DNA from: CAWAND01 sp963783335
GTDB taxonomy: Bacteria; Chloroflexota; Anaerolineae; Anaerolineales; E44-bin32
Length of the DNA stretch: 64,000 bases
Assembly (NCBI GenBank): GCA_963783335.1
Contig: CAWAND010000009.1
Location: forward strand, 48,489 to 112,488
Direction: 5' to 3'
Shown here: piece by piece, positions 51,877 through 60,689 of the stretch
Layout: each line of letters starts with the position of its first letter
Position numbering within the stretch: position 1 is the first letter of the stretch
The notes under the pieces: generated by a model
The model's database searches: none
What the model saw: the letters and a program-made list of their open reading frames with translations, nothing else
What the model was told of the DNA's origin: nothing
Translations under genes and position numbers: made by a program

Positions 51877-54396
51877 ATGACCGAAGACACAGCCCCAGCC
51901 CCACATAAATCCTCCACCGGGAGGAAGCTGGAGGATATCTCATTCGAGGAACTGAAGCAGGAGCTTGATGCCTCGTTGGACGGCCTGTCCACGCCTGACG
52001 CCCAGCGCCGTTTGGACCTGTACGGCCCCAACCAAATCGAGGACAAGCAGGTCAACCCCATCCTCAAGTTCTTGTCCTACTTCTGGGGACCCATCCCGTG
52101 GATGATCGAAGTGGCTGCTGTCCTGTCGGCGATCGTCGGGCACTGGGAAGATCTCATCATCATCTGCATTTTGCTGGTATTCAACGCCATCATCGGTTTC
52201 TGGCAGGAGTATCAAGCCGCCAACGCCGTCGATGCCCTCAAGCAGCAGCTCGCTCGCAAGGCGCGCGTCAGGCGCGACGGGGCTTGGCTCGAGATTGAGG
52301 CCAGCGACCTGGTTCCTGGGGACGTGGTTCGCCTACGTCTCGGCGACCTCGTGCCCGCCGATGTCAAGTTGGCACAAGGTGACTACCTTCGCATCGATGA
52401 ATCAGCCCTAACGGGAGAGTCTCTGCCGGTTGAAAAGCAGGTCGACGATGTTGCCTTTTCGGGCTCTGTGGTGCAGCAGGGGGAGATGGTCGCCTTGGTG
52501 GGGGCGACGGGCGGCGATACCAGTTTTGCGCAGACCGCAAAGTTGGTTGCCTCCGCCAAGTCCGCCTCACACTTTCAGAAGGCCGTGCTCACGATCGGCG
52601 ATTACCTGATCTACATCAGTATCTTCCTGGCCGTCGCCCTGACATTGGTGATGATTTTGAGGGGCGAGACGATTCTGACCATTGTCCAGTTCGCCTTAAT
52701 CCTCGTCGTGGCAGCTATCCCCGTGGCGCTTCCGGCTGTGCTTTCGATGACCATGGCCATCGGCGCCCGATCGCTGACGAAGTACAAAGCCATTGTCACC
52801 CGGCTTGAATCCATTGAAGAGATGGCGGGCATTGACATTCTGTGCTCGGACAAGACCGGCACACTGACCCAGAACAAGCTCACCCTGTCGGAACCTGCAC
52901 TCTTCGCGGCCAAGGATGCCCAGGAACTCATTCTGGCCGGGGCGCTGGCCTCCAAGGAAGAGAACCGAGATGCGATCGACATGGCTGTGCTGGATGGATT
53001 GGAGAACCAGGGCCAACTGTCGGACTACGAGCAGGCTGACTTTGTCCCCTTCGACCCGGTGCGCAAGCGCACCGAGGCTACGATCAAGGCGCCAGACGGC
53101 ACGCTGTTCAAAGTCACGAAGGGTGCTCCCCAAGTTGTTATTGACATGTGTGGCCTCGATTCCGAGTGGCGTGAGCGGGCCAATGCCAAGGTCGAAGAAT
53201 ACGCTGAAGAAGGGCACAGGACGCTTGGGGTAGCGCGCACGGAGGGCGACGCCTGGCAATTCCTGGGAATTCTGCCGTTGCACGATCCGCCTCGAGAGGA
53301 CTCGGCTGAAACCATCAAGCACGCTCAGGATCACGGCATCCGCGTCAAGATGGTCACGGGCGATAATATCGCCATCGCCAAGAGCATCAGCGCCCAGCTG
53401 GGTCTGGGATCAACCATATATTCTGCGGACGCCATGTACGACAGCGGTGAAGAGTCGGAGTCCCTTTCAGACAACGCGGTCAAACAGGTCGAGGATGCGG
53501 ACGGTTTTGCTCAGGTGTACCCGGAGCACAAGTTCAAGATCGTGAAAGCGCTTCAGGACAAGGGACACATTGTCGGCATGACGGGGGATGGCGTGAACGA
53601 CGCCCCCGCGTTGAAACAAGCTGACACAGGTGTTGCAGTGAGCGGGGCCACGGACGCCGCGCGATCGGCATCCGATCTGGTTCTTACCGCGCCAGGCATC
53701 TCAGTCATTGTGAATGCCGTTGAGGAGGCGCGCAAGATCTTTGAGCGGATGAACAGCTATGCCATCTACCGCATCACTGAGACGATCCGGATCATGTTCT
53801 TCGTCGTTCTGGCGATGACCATCTTCAACTTCTACCCGATCACCACGATCATGATCATCCTTCTGGCCCTGCTCAACGACCTTCCCATCATGACCATTGC
53901 TTTTGACAACACTTGGCTGGATCCGGAGCCGATCCGCTGGAACATGCGGCGCGTGTTGACGTTGGCGACCACGCTGGGGTTGATCGGCGTTGTTCAGACT
54001 TTCGGCGTGCTGGTGATCGGTAAGGTCTTCCTGCACCTAAACCAGCCCCAGATCCAGTCCCTGATCTACTTGAAGCTGGCAGTGGCGGGACACTTGACCC
54101 TGTTCATCACACGTACCAAGCACGCCTTCTACAGCCGGCCGTATCCCGCTCGCATCCTGCTGGTTGCCGTCCTGGCAACCCAGGCGGTGGCGGCTGCCAT
54201 CGTCGGATTTGGCATTCTGGTCACTCCGATCCCTTGGCTGTATGTGGGGCTCATTTGGGTCTACTGCCTGATATGGATGTTCATCAACGATTGGGCAAAG
54301 CTGCGAGTGTACGAACATCTAGACCTGGGCGGCCCTCACCACCGAACGTTTCTTGGCCGCCTGCAGGAATCCTTCCTGCCTTCTGGTGGCGACTGA
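51877..54396 (+). CDS. Plasma-membrane proton-efflux P-type ATPase (P3A)
   Basis: 839 residues. An N-terminal domain (LEDISFEELKQELDASLDGL) is followed by TM1-2, the A-domain loop DESALTGESLPVEK, TM3-4, the P-domain DKTGTLTQNKL (phosphorylated Asp325), KGAPQVV in the N-domain, and MTGDGVNDAPALKQADTGVA. This matches the plasma-membrane H+-ATPase subgroup (TM6-end with FYPITTIMIILLALLNDLPI). It exports H+ at the cost of ATP, useful in acid-producing fermentation. GAAAGG precedes the ATG; the gene follows xfp by 144 bp. Confidence 0.93.
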   Translation: MTEDTAPAPHKSSTGRKLEDISFEELKQELDASLDGLSTPDAQRRLDLYGPNQIEDKQVNPILKFLSYFWGPIPWMIEVAAVLSAIVGHWEDLIIICILLVFNAIIGFWQEYQAANAVDALKQQLARKARVRRDGAWLEIEASDLVPGDVVRLRLGDLVPADVKLAQGDYLRIDESALTGESLPVEKQVDDVAFSGSVVQQGEMVALVGATGGDTSFAQTAKLVASAKSASHFQKAVLTIGDYLIYISIFLAVALTLVMILRGETILTIVQFALILVVAAIPVALPAVLSMTMAIGARSLTKYKAIVTRLESIEEMAGIDILCSDKTGTLTQNKLTLSEPALFAAKDAQELILAGALASKEENRDAIDMAVLDGLENQGQLSDYEQADFVPFDPVRKRTEATIKAPDGTLFKVTKGAPQVVIDMCGLDSEWRERANAKVEEYAEEGHRTLGVARTEGDAWQFLGILPLHDPPREDSAETIKHAQDHGIRVKMVTGDNIAIAKSISAQLGLGSTIYSADAMYDSGEESESLSDNAVKQVEDADGFAQVYPEHKFKIVKALQDKGHIVGMTGDGVNDAPALKQADTGVAVSGATDAARSASDLVLTAPGISVIVNAVEEARKIFERMNSYAIYRITETIRIMFFVVLAMTIFNFYPITTIMIILLALLNDLPIMTIAFDNTWLDPEPIRWNMRRVLTLATTLGLIGVVQTFGVLVIGKVFLHLNQPQIQSLIYLKLAVAGHLTLFITRTKHAFYSRPYPARILLVAVLATQAVAAAIVGFGILVTPIPWLYVGLIWVYCLIWMFINDWAKLRVYEHLDLGGPHHRTFLGRLQESFLPSGGD

Positions 54397-54533
54397 AGCT
54401 GGAGCCGGTCCAATGGCGAGGTGTGGGGGAGCCATGGCGTGAGGTCGGGGGGGGTAACAGCAGCCCTCCCGGTCGGGCTCACGGATTGCCCTTCTTGGTG
54501 CGCGGCGGGTCGCGCTCGGCTGTTCTTGGCAGA

Positions 54534-55790
54534 CTACTTTCGAAGCCGGTAGATGGTCTCAAACGAGTTGTACAGATCCAGCTGCTGTTCGACCATACGG
54601 ATCATGAGGAATTTCTCTTGAACGCGCTTGCGAGCGCGTTCGCCCATCTCTTGGCGCAGCTTGGGATGCTTCAGTAGATCGACAATTCGTTGGGCAGCCT
54701 CTTCAACTGATGAGACCAAGTATCCGTTGACACCGTCATCGATCTGGTACCGGATGCCTCCGACGTTGCCCCCGATGACAGGCGTTCCCTTCCACATGGC
54801 CTCGCTCACCGTCAGGCCAAAGCCCTCTCGCAGGGATTTCTGAAGGACGACGGTCGCTCGTGTTTGCAGCGCGTTGACCAGCGCCGTGTCCTCCCGGCTC
54901 AAGATGATGATGCGATCTTCTCGCTCGTCGAGGAGCGATTGATAGACCGCCTCACCCTCCGGATCGTCTGTGGCCACATTTCCGAGCAGGACCAGCGTGG
55001 CGTCGACTTCTTTGCGGGCGATTTTGAAAGCCTGGATGACCCCCTCAGGATCTTTCCAGCGGTCGAACCGGGAGATTTGGACCACCAGCGGCAGATCGGT
55101 CGGGATGTCGTAGTGGCCCAGGCGGTCATCCATTTCCTTGTCGGACAGAGGTCGGTTCTTGATCGTGAAAGGATCAATCGCCGGCATGATCACCACCTGA
55201 GGCGTGTCCACCTTCTGTTTGAATTCGGGCAGGCTAACAATCATGGCGTCATACAGCTCAACCATCGGTCTTAGATAGGCCCACAGGCCAGGATCGGGCG
55301 CGGTCAGGTCAATGTGACAGCGCCATATCCAGGGTCCGCGCTTGCTGTAGTGTTCAATCATGCCTAAGGGTTGAGGATCGTGAACAACGACAAGATTGTG
55401 GTGCTCAAGGTGGTTGCGAGCGACGTTCTGGAGCAGAACCTCTTCGTAGATCTGTTGTTTGCGATCGGAGAGGTTGATCTTGCCCCCCTGCAGGGCGTTG
55501 TGCATTTTCTTGGTGATGCTGAAGAAGTCGGGCGCACCTTGGATGACACGCCAGCCGGTTTCGATGCCAAGGTTGTTGAACAAAAGGGTTTCGGAGGACA
55601 GTAGCTCGGCGACACCGCCCCCATAGTAGGTCGAGCTGATGTTGACCAGGTGTTGGCCTCCGAGCTGTTTGGCCTTGGCCAGCACGCGCTCGACCACCTC
55701 AGCCCCGACCAGGGTTTCATAGTCTTCAATGCACGGACTAGGGTGTGGATCCAGGTCCCCTTCCAGAAGTTCTTCGTCCTCTTTCGGCAT
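54534..55790 (-). CDS. treT: Trehalose synthase (TreT-like GT4 glycosyltransferase)
   Basis: 418 residues. The GT-B fold signatures are HLVNISSTYYGGGVAELL near the N-terminus, VVHDPQPLG, WRCHIDL, and the nucleotide-binding PLVVQISRFDRWKDPEGVIQ plus QKSLREGFGLTVSEAMWKG. This is the TreT type, which joins NDP-glucose and glucose to trehalose. A GAAAGGTG lies before the ATG at 55790. It is convergent with the ATPase gene. With galT it points to UDP-sugar turnover and osmoprotection. Confidence 0.88.
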   Translation of the reverse strand: MPKEDEELLEGDLDPHPSPCIEDYETLVGAEVVERVLAKAKQLGGQHLVNISSTYYGGGVAELLSSETLLFNNLGIETGWRVIQGAPDFFSITKKMHNALQGGKINLSDRKQQIYEEVLLQNVARNHLEHHNLVVVHDPQPLGMIEHYSKRGPWIWRCHIDLTAPDPGLWAYLRPMVELYDAMIVSLPEFKQKVDTPQVVIMPAIDPFTIKNRPLSDKEMDDRLGHYDIPTDLPLVVQISRFDRWKDPEGVIQAFKIARKEVDATLVLLGNVATDDPEGEAVYQSLLDEREDRIIILSREDTALVNALQTRATVVLQKSLREGFGLTVSEAMWKGTPVIGGNVGGIRYQIDDGVNGYLVSSVEEAAQRIVDLLKHPKLRQEMGERARKRVQEKFLMIRMVEQQLDLYNSFETIYRLRK

Positions 55791-56327
55791 GTGCACCTTT
55801 CTTCCACTCTTGCGTTGAAGCCCTCCCCTGATTGCCGGGGCAGCCCACAACCCCTTTCAGCCTACCATGAACTCACTGGTGGCGCGTGCGTTGGTGTCGA
55901 AAGCTTGACTCGGTCGAAATCTGGCCGGCGTCAAGGGTCGGCCCGTCCTGTGATCAACGCGCATTGCATCGGAGGGACTTGAACCCCCAACCTACTGTTT
56001 CGAATTCTGGCTGGGGTGGCTCCATATCGGCATATAGGGGATCAGACAGGTCGGAATCCCCCATATCTGGCGTGTACAAGGCCCCCAAAATGGCATTGAT
56101 TGCATGGTCAGCAGTGCATAAGCCGCCGATAAGAAGAACGCGATTCGCCCCACCAGTCCAGTTGAACCGCCAGATTTGCCGAAGATTCCACAGGCTGACA
56201 TCCCATGCGTGAATTGGTCTGGTCTATCAGATGTTTGAGGGCTTCAGAAGCTTTTGCGATCTCTCCTCATTTGTCCCATAATGAGTTTCTGTAGACTGAT
56301 GCACCACCAAGGAGGTAGATTGCACAC
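55791..56327. other. Intergenic interval of about 540 bp with tRNA-like remnant
   Basis: Holds fragment T3 at 55962-56010 and otherwise no gene. It is the left border of the integron-like cassette region; I find no attC-like element in it. Confidence 0.45.
55962..56010 (-). other. tRNA 3'-half-like remnant (T3)
   Basis: Plus-strand CGGAGGGACTTGAACCCCCA then ACCTACTG reads like the 3' half of a minus-strand tRNA. The sequence that follows (TTTCGAATTCTGG) does not continue into an anticodon stem partner, so the tRNA is incomplete. Confidence 0.45.
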
Positions 56328-56771
56328 ATGACCGACGATCTCAAAAGGCAATCCGTCTTTGTGAAAGCGGATTCGGGACCGGGTTGCCTAGTCCAAGCAC
56401 TTTGGTTCCTTTTCGTGGGATGGTGGCTTGGTGGCCTGGCCATATCAATTGCGTGGCTCCTGAACGTCACCATTCTTGGTCTTCCGTTTGGTATGGCAAT
56501 CCTCAATAACGTACCGAAGCTTCTAGCGCTCCAGAATCCTGAACGACACATCCTTGCAACTACAGACGGGAAGTCGACATTGTATGAGGTGATTAAAGCA
56601 GACCAACTCAACTTTTGGATAAGAGCGTTGTTCTTCCTGCTTGTGGGCTGGTGGTGGAGCGGGCTGTGGCTTGCCGTCGCTTACTTCCTGTGCGGCACCA
56701 TTATTCTGATGCCTGTCGGTTTGAAGATGTTCCGCATGACTCCTGTGATGACGACTCTCAGACGCTACTGA
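56328..56771 (+). CDS. YccF-domain membrane protein
   Basis: 147 residues with two YccF repeats. Each pairs a GWWxxG helix with an N- or G-containing second helix: LWFLFVGWWLGGLAISIAWL then LNVTILGLPFGMAILNNVPK, and FFLLVGWWWSGLWLAVAYFL then LCGTIILMPVGLKMFRMTP. Family proteins are four-TM inner-membrane proteins of unknown function. GGAGG lies upstream with long spacing. It is followed after 30 bp by attC A in the same orientation, so it may be a cassette gene. Confidence 0.88.
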   Translation: MTDDLKRQSVFVKADSGPGCLVQALWFLFVGWWLGGLAISIAWLLNVTILGLPFGMAILNNVPKLLALQNPERHILATTDGKSTLYEVIKADQLNFWIRALFFLLVGWWWSGLWLAVAYFLCGTIILMPVGLKMFRMTPVMTTLRRY

Positions 56772-56800
56772 ACGAAAGCTCGAGCAAGTGCTCCAGCCCC

Positions 56801-56941
56801 TTAGAACTCCGCTGGATCGGGCCTTGAATGCCGGGCGAGTTTGGCGTGATTGTTGTATGCTCAGGACGGGGGCAGGGCGGCGAATGGCCCCGGCCGATCC
56901 CCGCAAGGAAGGTGGGAATTCGCGGTTCGAGTGCGTTGGGT
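56801..56941 (+). repeat. attC-like element A (plus orientation)
   Basis: About 141 bp. The 3' core GTTGGGT (56935-56941) fits GTTRRRY; the 5' core TTAGAAC is degenerate. The interior, including GATTGTTGTATGCTCAGGAC, is the reverse complement of the segment conserved in attC B-H. It directly follows the YccF gene. Confidence 0.7.
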
Positions 56942-57000
56942 TGCATTCAGCATGGAGCTTCTTCGGGTTGCTCGGTTAAGATCCATAGTACTGTGTATTG

Positions 57001-58203
57001 ATGATGAGTAGTCACAATTCGCCTCATGCCCCGCCAGAAACCCGACGCCAGCCGGGTGCGTTCGCTACCCTGTGGCGCCGGCTGACCGAGTCTTCTGCTT
57101 CAATCGATAAGCGCGAGGAACGGTATCAAGTCCGCGTCCTAATGTCAATGTTGCTCGCGCTTATTGTCCTTAGCTTGCTTACATTGGCCTTGTCGCTGCT
57201 CGGTTTGTTCCGCAAAGCCGGGGAGCAAGAAACGGTGGCAATAGGATACCGGTGGCTCACGCTGGCCGTTGTTATGCTGCTGGCTGTTATGTATGGTCTG
57301 TGCCGAAGCAGGTACTTCCTGTGGGCGGAATGGTTGACAGTCGGCATCGTGTGGACTGGAACCTTTGCGATCGCAATACTTGATCCGCAGGATCCTCAGT
57401 TTCTCTATTTTTTGGTCATGGGTGGGCTAATCGGCAGTCTGTTTCTGTCGACGCGCGCTACTGCGGCCGTCTTCTTCGTCACGATGGTTGGCGTGTTGCT
57501 ACTCCCCATACTCGTAGCAAGGACTTCGACGTCGAACAGACTGAATGCGTTGGTCTTCAACCTGGCAGTTGGTGGGCTGGTCGTTTTGGCGACCAGCCTC
57601 CGTCAGCGCTACCTCGATCAACTCGGTGAGAGTGAGGGGCTTCTGCGTGAATTGTCCGTCCGCGACCCGCTCACAGGACTGTTCAATCGGCGTTACATGG
57701 AAGAGATCTTGGCCCTCGAAATCATACGGGCCATGCGCAAAGAATATCCGATCGGTATCATCATGGTGGATATCGATCATTTCAAGCACATCAATGATAT
57801 CCATGGCCATGCGGCGGGCGACGCGGTTTTGGTCCAGGCGGGAAACATTCTGCGAGATTGCGTCCGTGCGTCAGATGCTGCCTGTCGCTACGGTGGTGAG
57901 GAATTCGTTTTCGTTCTGCCCGAGGCTTCGCAGAAGATAACCCAAATGCGGGCCGAGTATATGCGGGAGGAGATCAGGAACTTGCATATATCCGTCCAAG
58001 ATCAGATCCTCGAGGCAGTAACAGTATCCATAGGTGTGGCTGCTTTTCCCACGAATGGCTCAACCGGGGACGCCATCTTGAGAGCCGCGGATGATGCTCT
58101 GTATCAAGCCAAAGATGCAGGGCGTGACCGTGTGATACTAGCGAACAAAGCCTCAGTCCACGACTCACTTCGAAGTAAAATTGGAAACATCACGAGCCAC
58201 TGA
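57001..58203 (+). CDS. GGDEF diguanylate cyclase with membrane sensor
   Basis: 400 residues. Six TM helices (VLMSMLLALIVLSLLTLALS to LVFNLAVGGLVVLATSLRQR) precede a short helix (SEGLLRELSVRDPLTGLFNR) and the GGDEF domain. The active site reads RYGGEEF, with substrate/metal residues DIDHFKHIND. The inhibitory I-site RASD lies five residues before GGEEF, so product feedback by c-di-GMP is likely. A TTG-ATG-ATG start cluster gives alternatives. It lies 60 bp after attC A; no attC follows it, so cassette status is unclear. Confidence 0.88.
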   Translation: MMSSHNSPHAPPETRRQPGAFATLWRRLTESSASIDKREERYQVRVLMSMLLALIVLSLLTLALSLLGLFRKAGEQETVAIGYRWLTLAVVMLLAVMYGLCRSRYFLWAEWLTVGIVWTGTFAIAILDPQDPQFLYFLVMGGLIGSLFLSTRATAAVFFVTMVGVLLLPILVARTSTSNRLNALVFNLAVGGLVVLATSLRQRYLDQLGESEGLLRELSVRDPLTGLFNRRYMEEILALEIIRAMRKEYPIGIIMVDIDHFKHINDIHGHAAGDAVLVQAGNILRDCVRASDAACRYGGEEFVFVLPEASQKITQMRAEYMREEIRNLHISVQDQILEAVTVSIGVAAFPTNGSTGDAILRAADDALYQAKDAGRDRVILANKASVHDSLRSKIGNITSH

Positions 58204-58641
58204 AAACCTATACCGCGACCCAACTCCGCGTCGATAATGCCTTCGGGGTTTGACCCCGTCTGGATGGTACGCGACAGCCTAAAACGACTCTAGCTTTGGA
58301 GGGCCTTCCCGTTCCCCCCGCCGTCCGCTGCAAAGGCAATCATTAGGCAGAGTGATGCAGGCCACCTCCATTTTGGAAAAGTGCCATCAGCCTGGTTGGT
58401 TTCCTTGACATACGACACACGGAAACTCGCGGGATAGGAGCAGTCTCGCGAAAGAACATCCTGCGTCCTCCGCCGAACACTTCATGCGTGGTGTGTACAG
58501 TGGAGGACCCTCTGTTGCAAGCGAATCAGCCAACGAGGATGTTCTCCTGAGCTATCCGGTGTTCGAAACGATGTTTGGTTCGCCATCCATTCAAGGAATG
58601 GACGCGGTCACGGATTTCGTCATAACGTTTTCGAGTAGATG
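58204..58641. other. Intergenic interval with a partial attC at its right end
   Basis: No confident gene; a minus-strand frame (58526-58640) may be the tail of a cassette gene, but is unrecognised. CATAACGTTTTCGAG at 58621-58635 matches 12 of 15 bases of the attC left end CATAACGCCCTCGAG and abuts the IS element. Confidence 0.45.
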
Positions 58642-58704
58642 TGACCTGCCCCCCAAAAACTGATCCAGTTGTAGAGTTAGGATCAGACAAGGGAAAAGGG
58701 TCAA

Positions 58705-58941
58705 ATGTCACAAAGAAGATACACCCCAGAACAGATTATCAGCAAACTCCGTGAAGCCGAGGTCCTGTTGAGCCAGGGCCAAACGGTGGGTCAAGCCTGC
58801 AAGTCCCTGGGCGTGAGCGATCAGACCTACTACCGCCCTGCCCAAACCGCAGGACCTTCGGCTGGCGCAAAGAGTACGGTGGGATGCGGACTTCGCACGT
58901 CCGCAGGCTCAAGGAACTCGAGCGGGAGAATGTCAGGTTGA
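58705..58941 (+). pseudogene. IS3 transposase orfA, frame disrupted
   Basis: The HTH part is intact: MSQRRYTPEQIISKLREAEV, then QTVGQACKSLGVSDQTYYR. After YYR the normal continuation WRKEYGGMRTSHVRRLKELE is found about 26 nt later in another frame and runs to a TGA at 59004-59006. Removing the extra bases restores a normal orfA with its leucine-zipper-like helix. Confidence 0.8.
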
Positions 58942-59002
58942 AGAAGCTGGTAGCCGATCTCTCGCTGGACAATGCCATCCTGAAGGAAGCCGCCTCGGGA
59001 AA

Positions 59003-59884
59003 TTGACCAGCCCGGCCAGGAGGCGCAGGGCTGTCGAGCGGGTTCAGCAGACCCTGGGTGTCTCCGAGCGCCGGGCGTGCAGGGTCCTGGGCCAGCCTCG
59101 ATCGACACAGCGCAGTGTAGGGCAGGAAGCTGGAGACGAGGCTGTGCTCACCGAGCACATTGTTGAGCTGGCAAGTCGGTATGGCCGCTATGGATATCGC
59201 AGGATCACGGCGCTGCTCAGAAACCAGGGGTGGAGGGTGAACCACAAGCGTGTTGAACGGATTTGGCGGAAAGAGGGCTTGAAGGTGCCTGCCAGGCAAC
59301 CTAAACGCTCCAGGCTCTGGTTGAACGATGGCTCATGTGTGCGACTTCGTCCGCTGTACCCGAACCATGTATGGAGCTACGATTTCGTCCAGGAGCGAAC
59401 ACACAACGGCCGGGTATTCCGGATCCTGAACATCATCGATGAGTACTCCCGGGAATGCCTGGCGTCGATCGTGGCCCGGAACATCAGGCATGGGGATGTC
59501 CAGGATTGCCTTGCCGATCTGTTCTGTCAGCGAGGCGTCCCTGTGCACCTCCGCTCGGATAACGGGCCTGAGTTCACAGCCAGGAGGATCCGGGAGTGGC
59601 TGACCCATCTTGGCGTGAGGACCTTGTTCATCGAACCCGGGAGCCCCTGGGAGAACGGCTTCGTTGAATCGTTCAACGGGAAAATGCGGGACGAGCTGCT
59701 CGATCGGCAGATCTTCTACACCGTGAAAGAAGCCAGGCAATTGGTTGAGATGTGGTGGTGGGAATACCCCGTGCCGGGACGGTGCAATCACATCAGGCCG
59801 CACAGTTCGCTGAGCTACAAGCCGCCCGCGCCGGCAGCATGGATCACCGTTGGACAACCGCTGCAACAGGTGAGTTTAACTTAG
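59003..59884 (+). CDS. IS3 transposase orfB (DDE integrase)
   Basis: 293 residues; TTG start overlapping the end of orfA, as is usual for IS3 elements that use frameshifting. HTH_21-like segment YGRYGYRRITALLRNQGWRV, then the rve core with the DDE triad (WSYDFVQE; LRSDNGPEF; NGFVESFNGKMRDEL). Near the end, WWWEY is separated from NHIRPHSSL by PVPGRC, 18 extra nucleotides compared with the family pattern. Confidence 0.88.
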   Translation: MTSPARRRRAVERVQQTLGVSERRACRVLGQPRSTQRSVGQEAGDEAVLTEHIVELASRYGRYGYRRITALLRNQGWRVNHKRVERIWRKEGLKVPARQPKRSRLWLNDGSCVRLRPLYPNHVWSYDFVQERTHNGRVFRILNIIDEYSRECLASIVARNIRHGDVQDCLADLFCQRGVPVHLRSDNGPEFTARRIREWLTHLGVRTLFIEPGSPWENGFVESFNGKMRDELLDRQIFYTVKEARQLVEMWWWEYPVPGRCNHIRPHSSLSYKPPAPAAWITVGQPLQQVSLT

Positions 59885-59913
59885 AAAGTGGATCAAGAAG
59901 TGGGGGCACGTCA

Positions 59914-60051
59914 CTCAAGCTGCGAAACCCCACGATCATTGTGGGGCTCGGCCCGGGCCAATCAACGCCCTGCCCCTGGCCCGTCCTGATCACGCAACAA
60001 TCACGACAAACCCGCCCAACATCTCCGGTCCGATCCAGCAAAATGTTAAGT
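59914..60051 (-). repeat. attC-like element B (left end replaced by the IS)
   Basis: Right core GTTAAGT at 60045-60051 fits GTTRRRY. The interior follows the family (CCCACGATCATTGTGGGG hairpin; CGGTCCGATCCAGC). The left core is missing: the IS end directly precedes CTCAAGCTGCG. Confidence 0.8.
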
Positions 60052-60080
60052 GGAGACCGAGGAAGCCGTCGAAACGAAAC

Positions 60081-60455
60081 TTACTGTTTCCTCACTATAT
60101 CAACTGAGATTTCCACTGCCGGCGTCGTTCTGCTATTCTCAAGCCAGTGCATGGTGTTCTTATCTTCGGGCCAGCCAACTCCTGGCCCATACTCCTTAGC
60201 CACTCCATTTCGATGGTCAGTGATCGTTCCTTGCAATATGTAGACCATGCCCGGTCTGTCCTTGTGGTCGTGATTAGGGCCAAAGACGCCTCCGGGTTCA
60301 ATGGTCACCATGCGCATACGTAGCTGGCGTCCTGCCATACCCTCAAGTTCAGGTCCTAGATCAAGCGCTGCCAGTAGCTTCACCGTAACACCTTTCGTTT
60401 CCGGGACTGTTTGTTCGTTTCCCAACGCCGACTCCTTTGTGTGGCCTCTATACAT
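60081..60455 (-). CDS. Cupin-domain protein (cassette gene)
   Basis: 124 residues starting MYRGHTKESALGNEQ. Cupin motif 1 is visible as GVFGPNHDHKDRPGMVYILQG (H-x-H, then E replaced by D/M), and motif 2 region GWPEDKNTMHWLENSR carries the last His. This is a small single-domain cupin, likely metal-binding. Its ATG (60453-60455) lies at the edge of attC C, leaving almost no leader. It stands alone between attC B and C, the defining layout of an integron cassette. Confidence 0.8.
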   Translation of the reverse strand: MYRGHTKESALGNEQTVPETKGVTVKLLAALDLGPELEGMAGRQLRMRMVTIEPGGVFGPNHDHKDRPGMVYILQGTITDHRNGVAKEYGPGVGWPEDKNTMHWLENSRTTPAVEISVDIVRKQ

Positions 60456-60599
60456 TACGCCCTCGAGCTGCGAAGCCCCACGATCTTTCTGGGGATCGCC
60501 CCAGGCCAATCAATGACCTGCCCCTAGCCCGTCCTGAGCATACAACAATCACGCCAAATTTGCCCAACATCCCCAGTCCGATCCAGCGAGATGTTAGGC
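60453..60599 (-). repeat. attC-like element C
   Basis: About 147 bp; right core GTTAGGC (60593-60599) fits GTTRRRY; left core is degenerate (ATTAC) and overlaps the cupin start codon. It contains GTCCTGAGCATACAACAATC, shared by the other copies. Confidence 0.82.
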
Positions 60600-60689
60600 G
60601 TGCCATAGATTTTGCCAAATACCACAAGACCAGACCAGGTATCTGAATGTCGAATGTCCGGCAAGTTTTTTTTGGGGGGGGCGAGACGT

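Larger units (their letters stand above)
58642..59913 (+). mobile_element. IS3-family insertion sequence (1272 bp)
   Basis: Terminal inverted repeats start TGACCTGCCCCC (left) and TGACGTGCCCCC (right, on the minus strand), with further matches TGATCCA. It carries orfA (HTH) and orfB (DDE integrase). No target-site duplication is visible (GATG on the left versus CTCA on the right). Both flanks are attC-derived. orfA contains an insertion of about 26 nt that breaks its frame, and orfB has 6 extra residues near the end, so the element is probably inactive. Confidence 0.85.
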
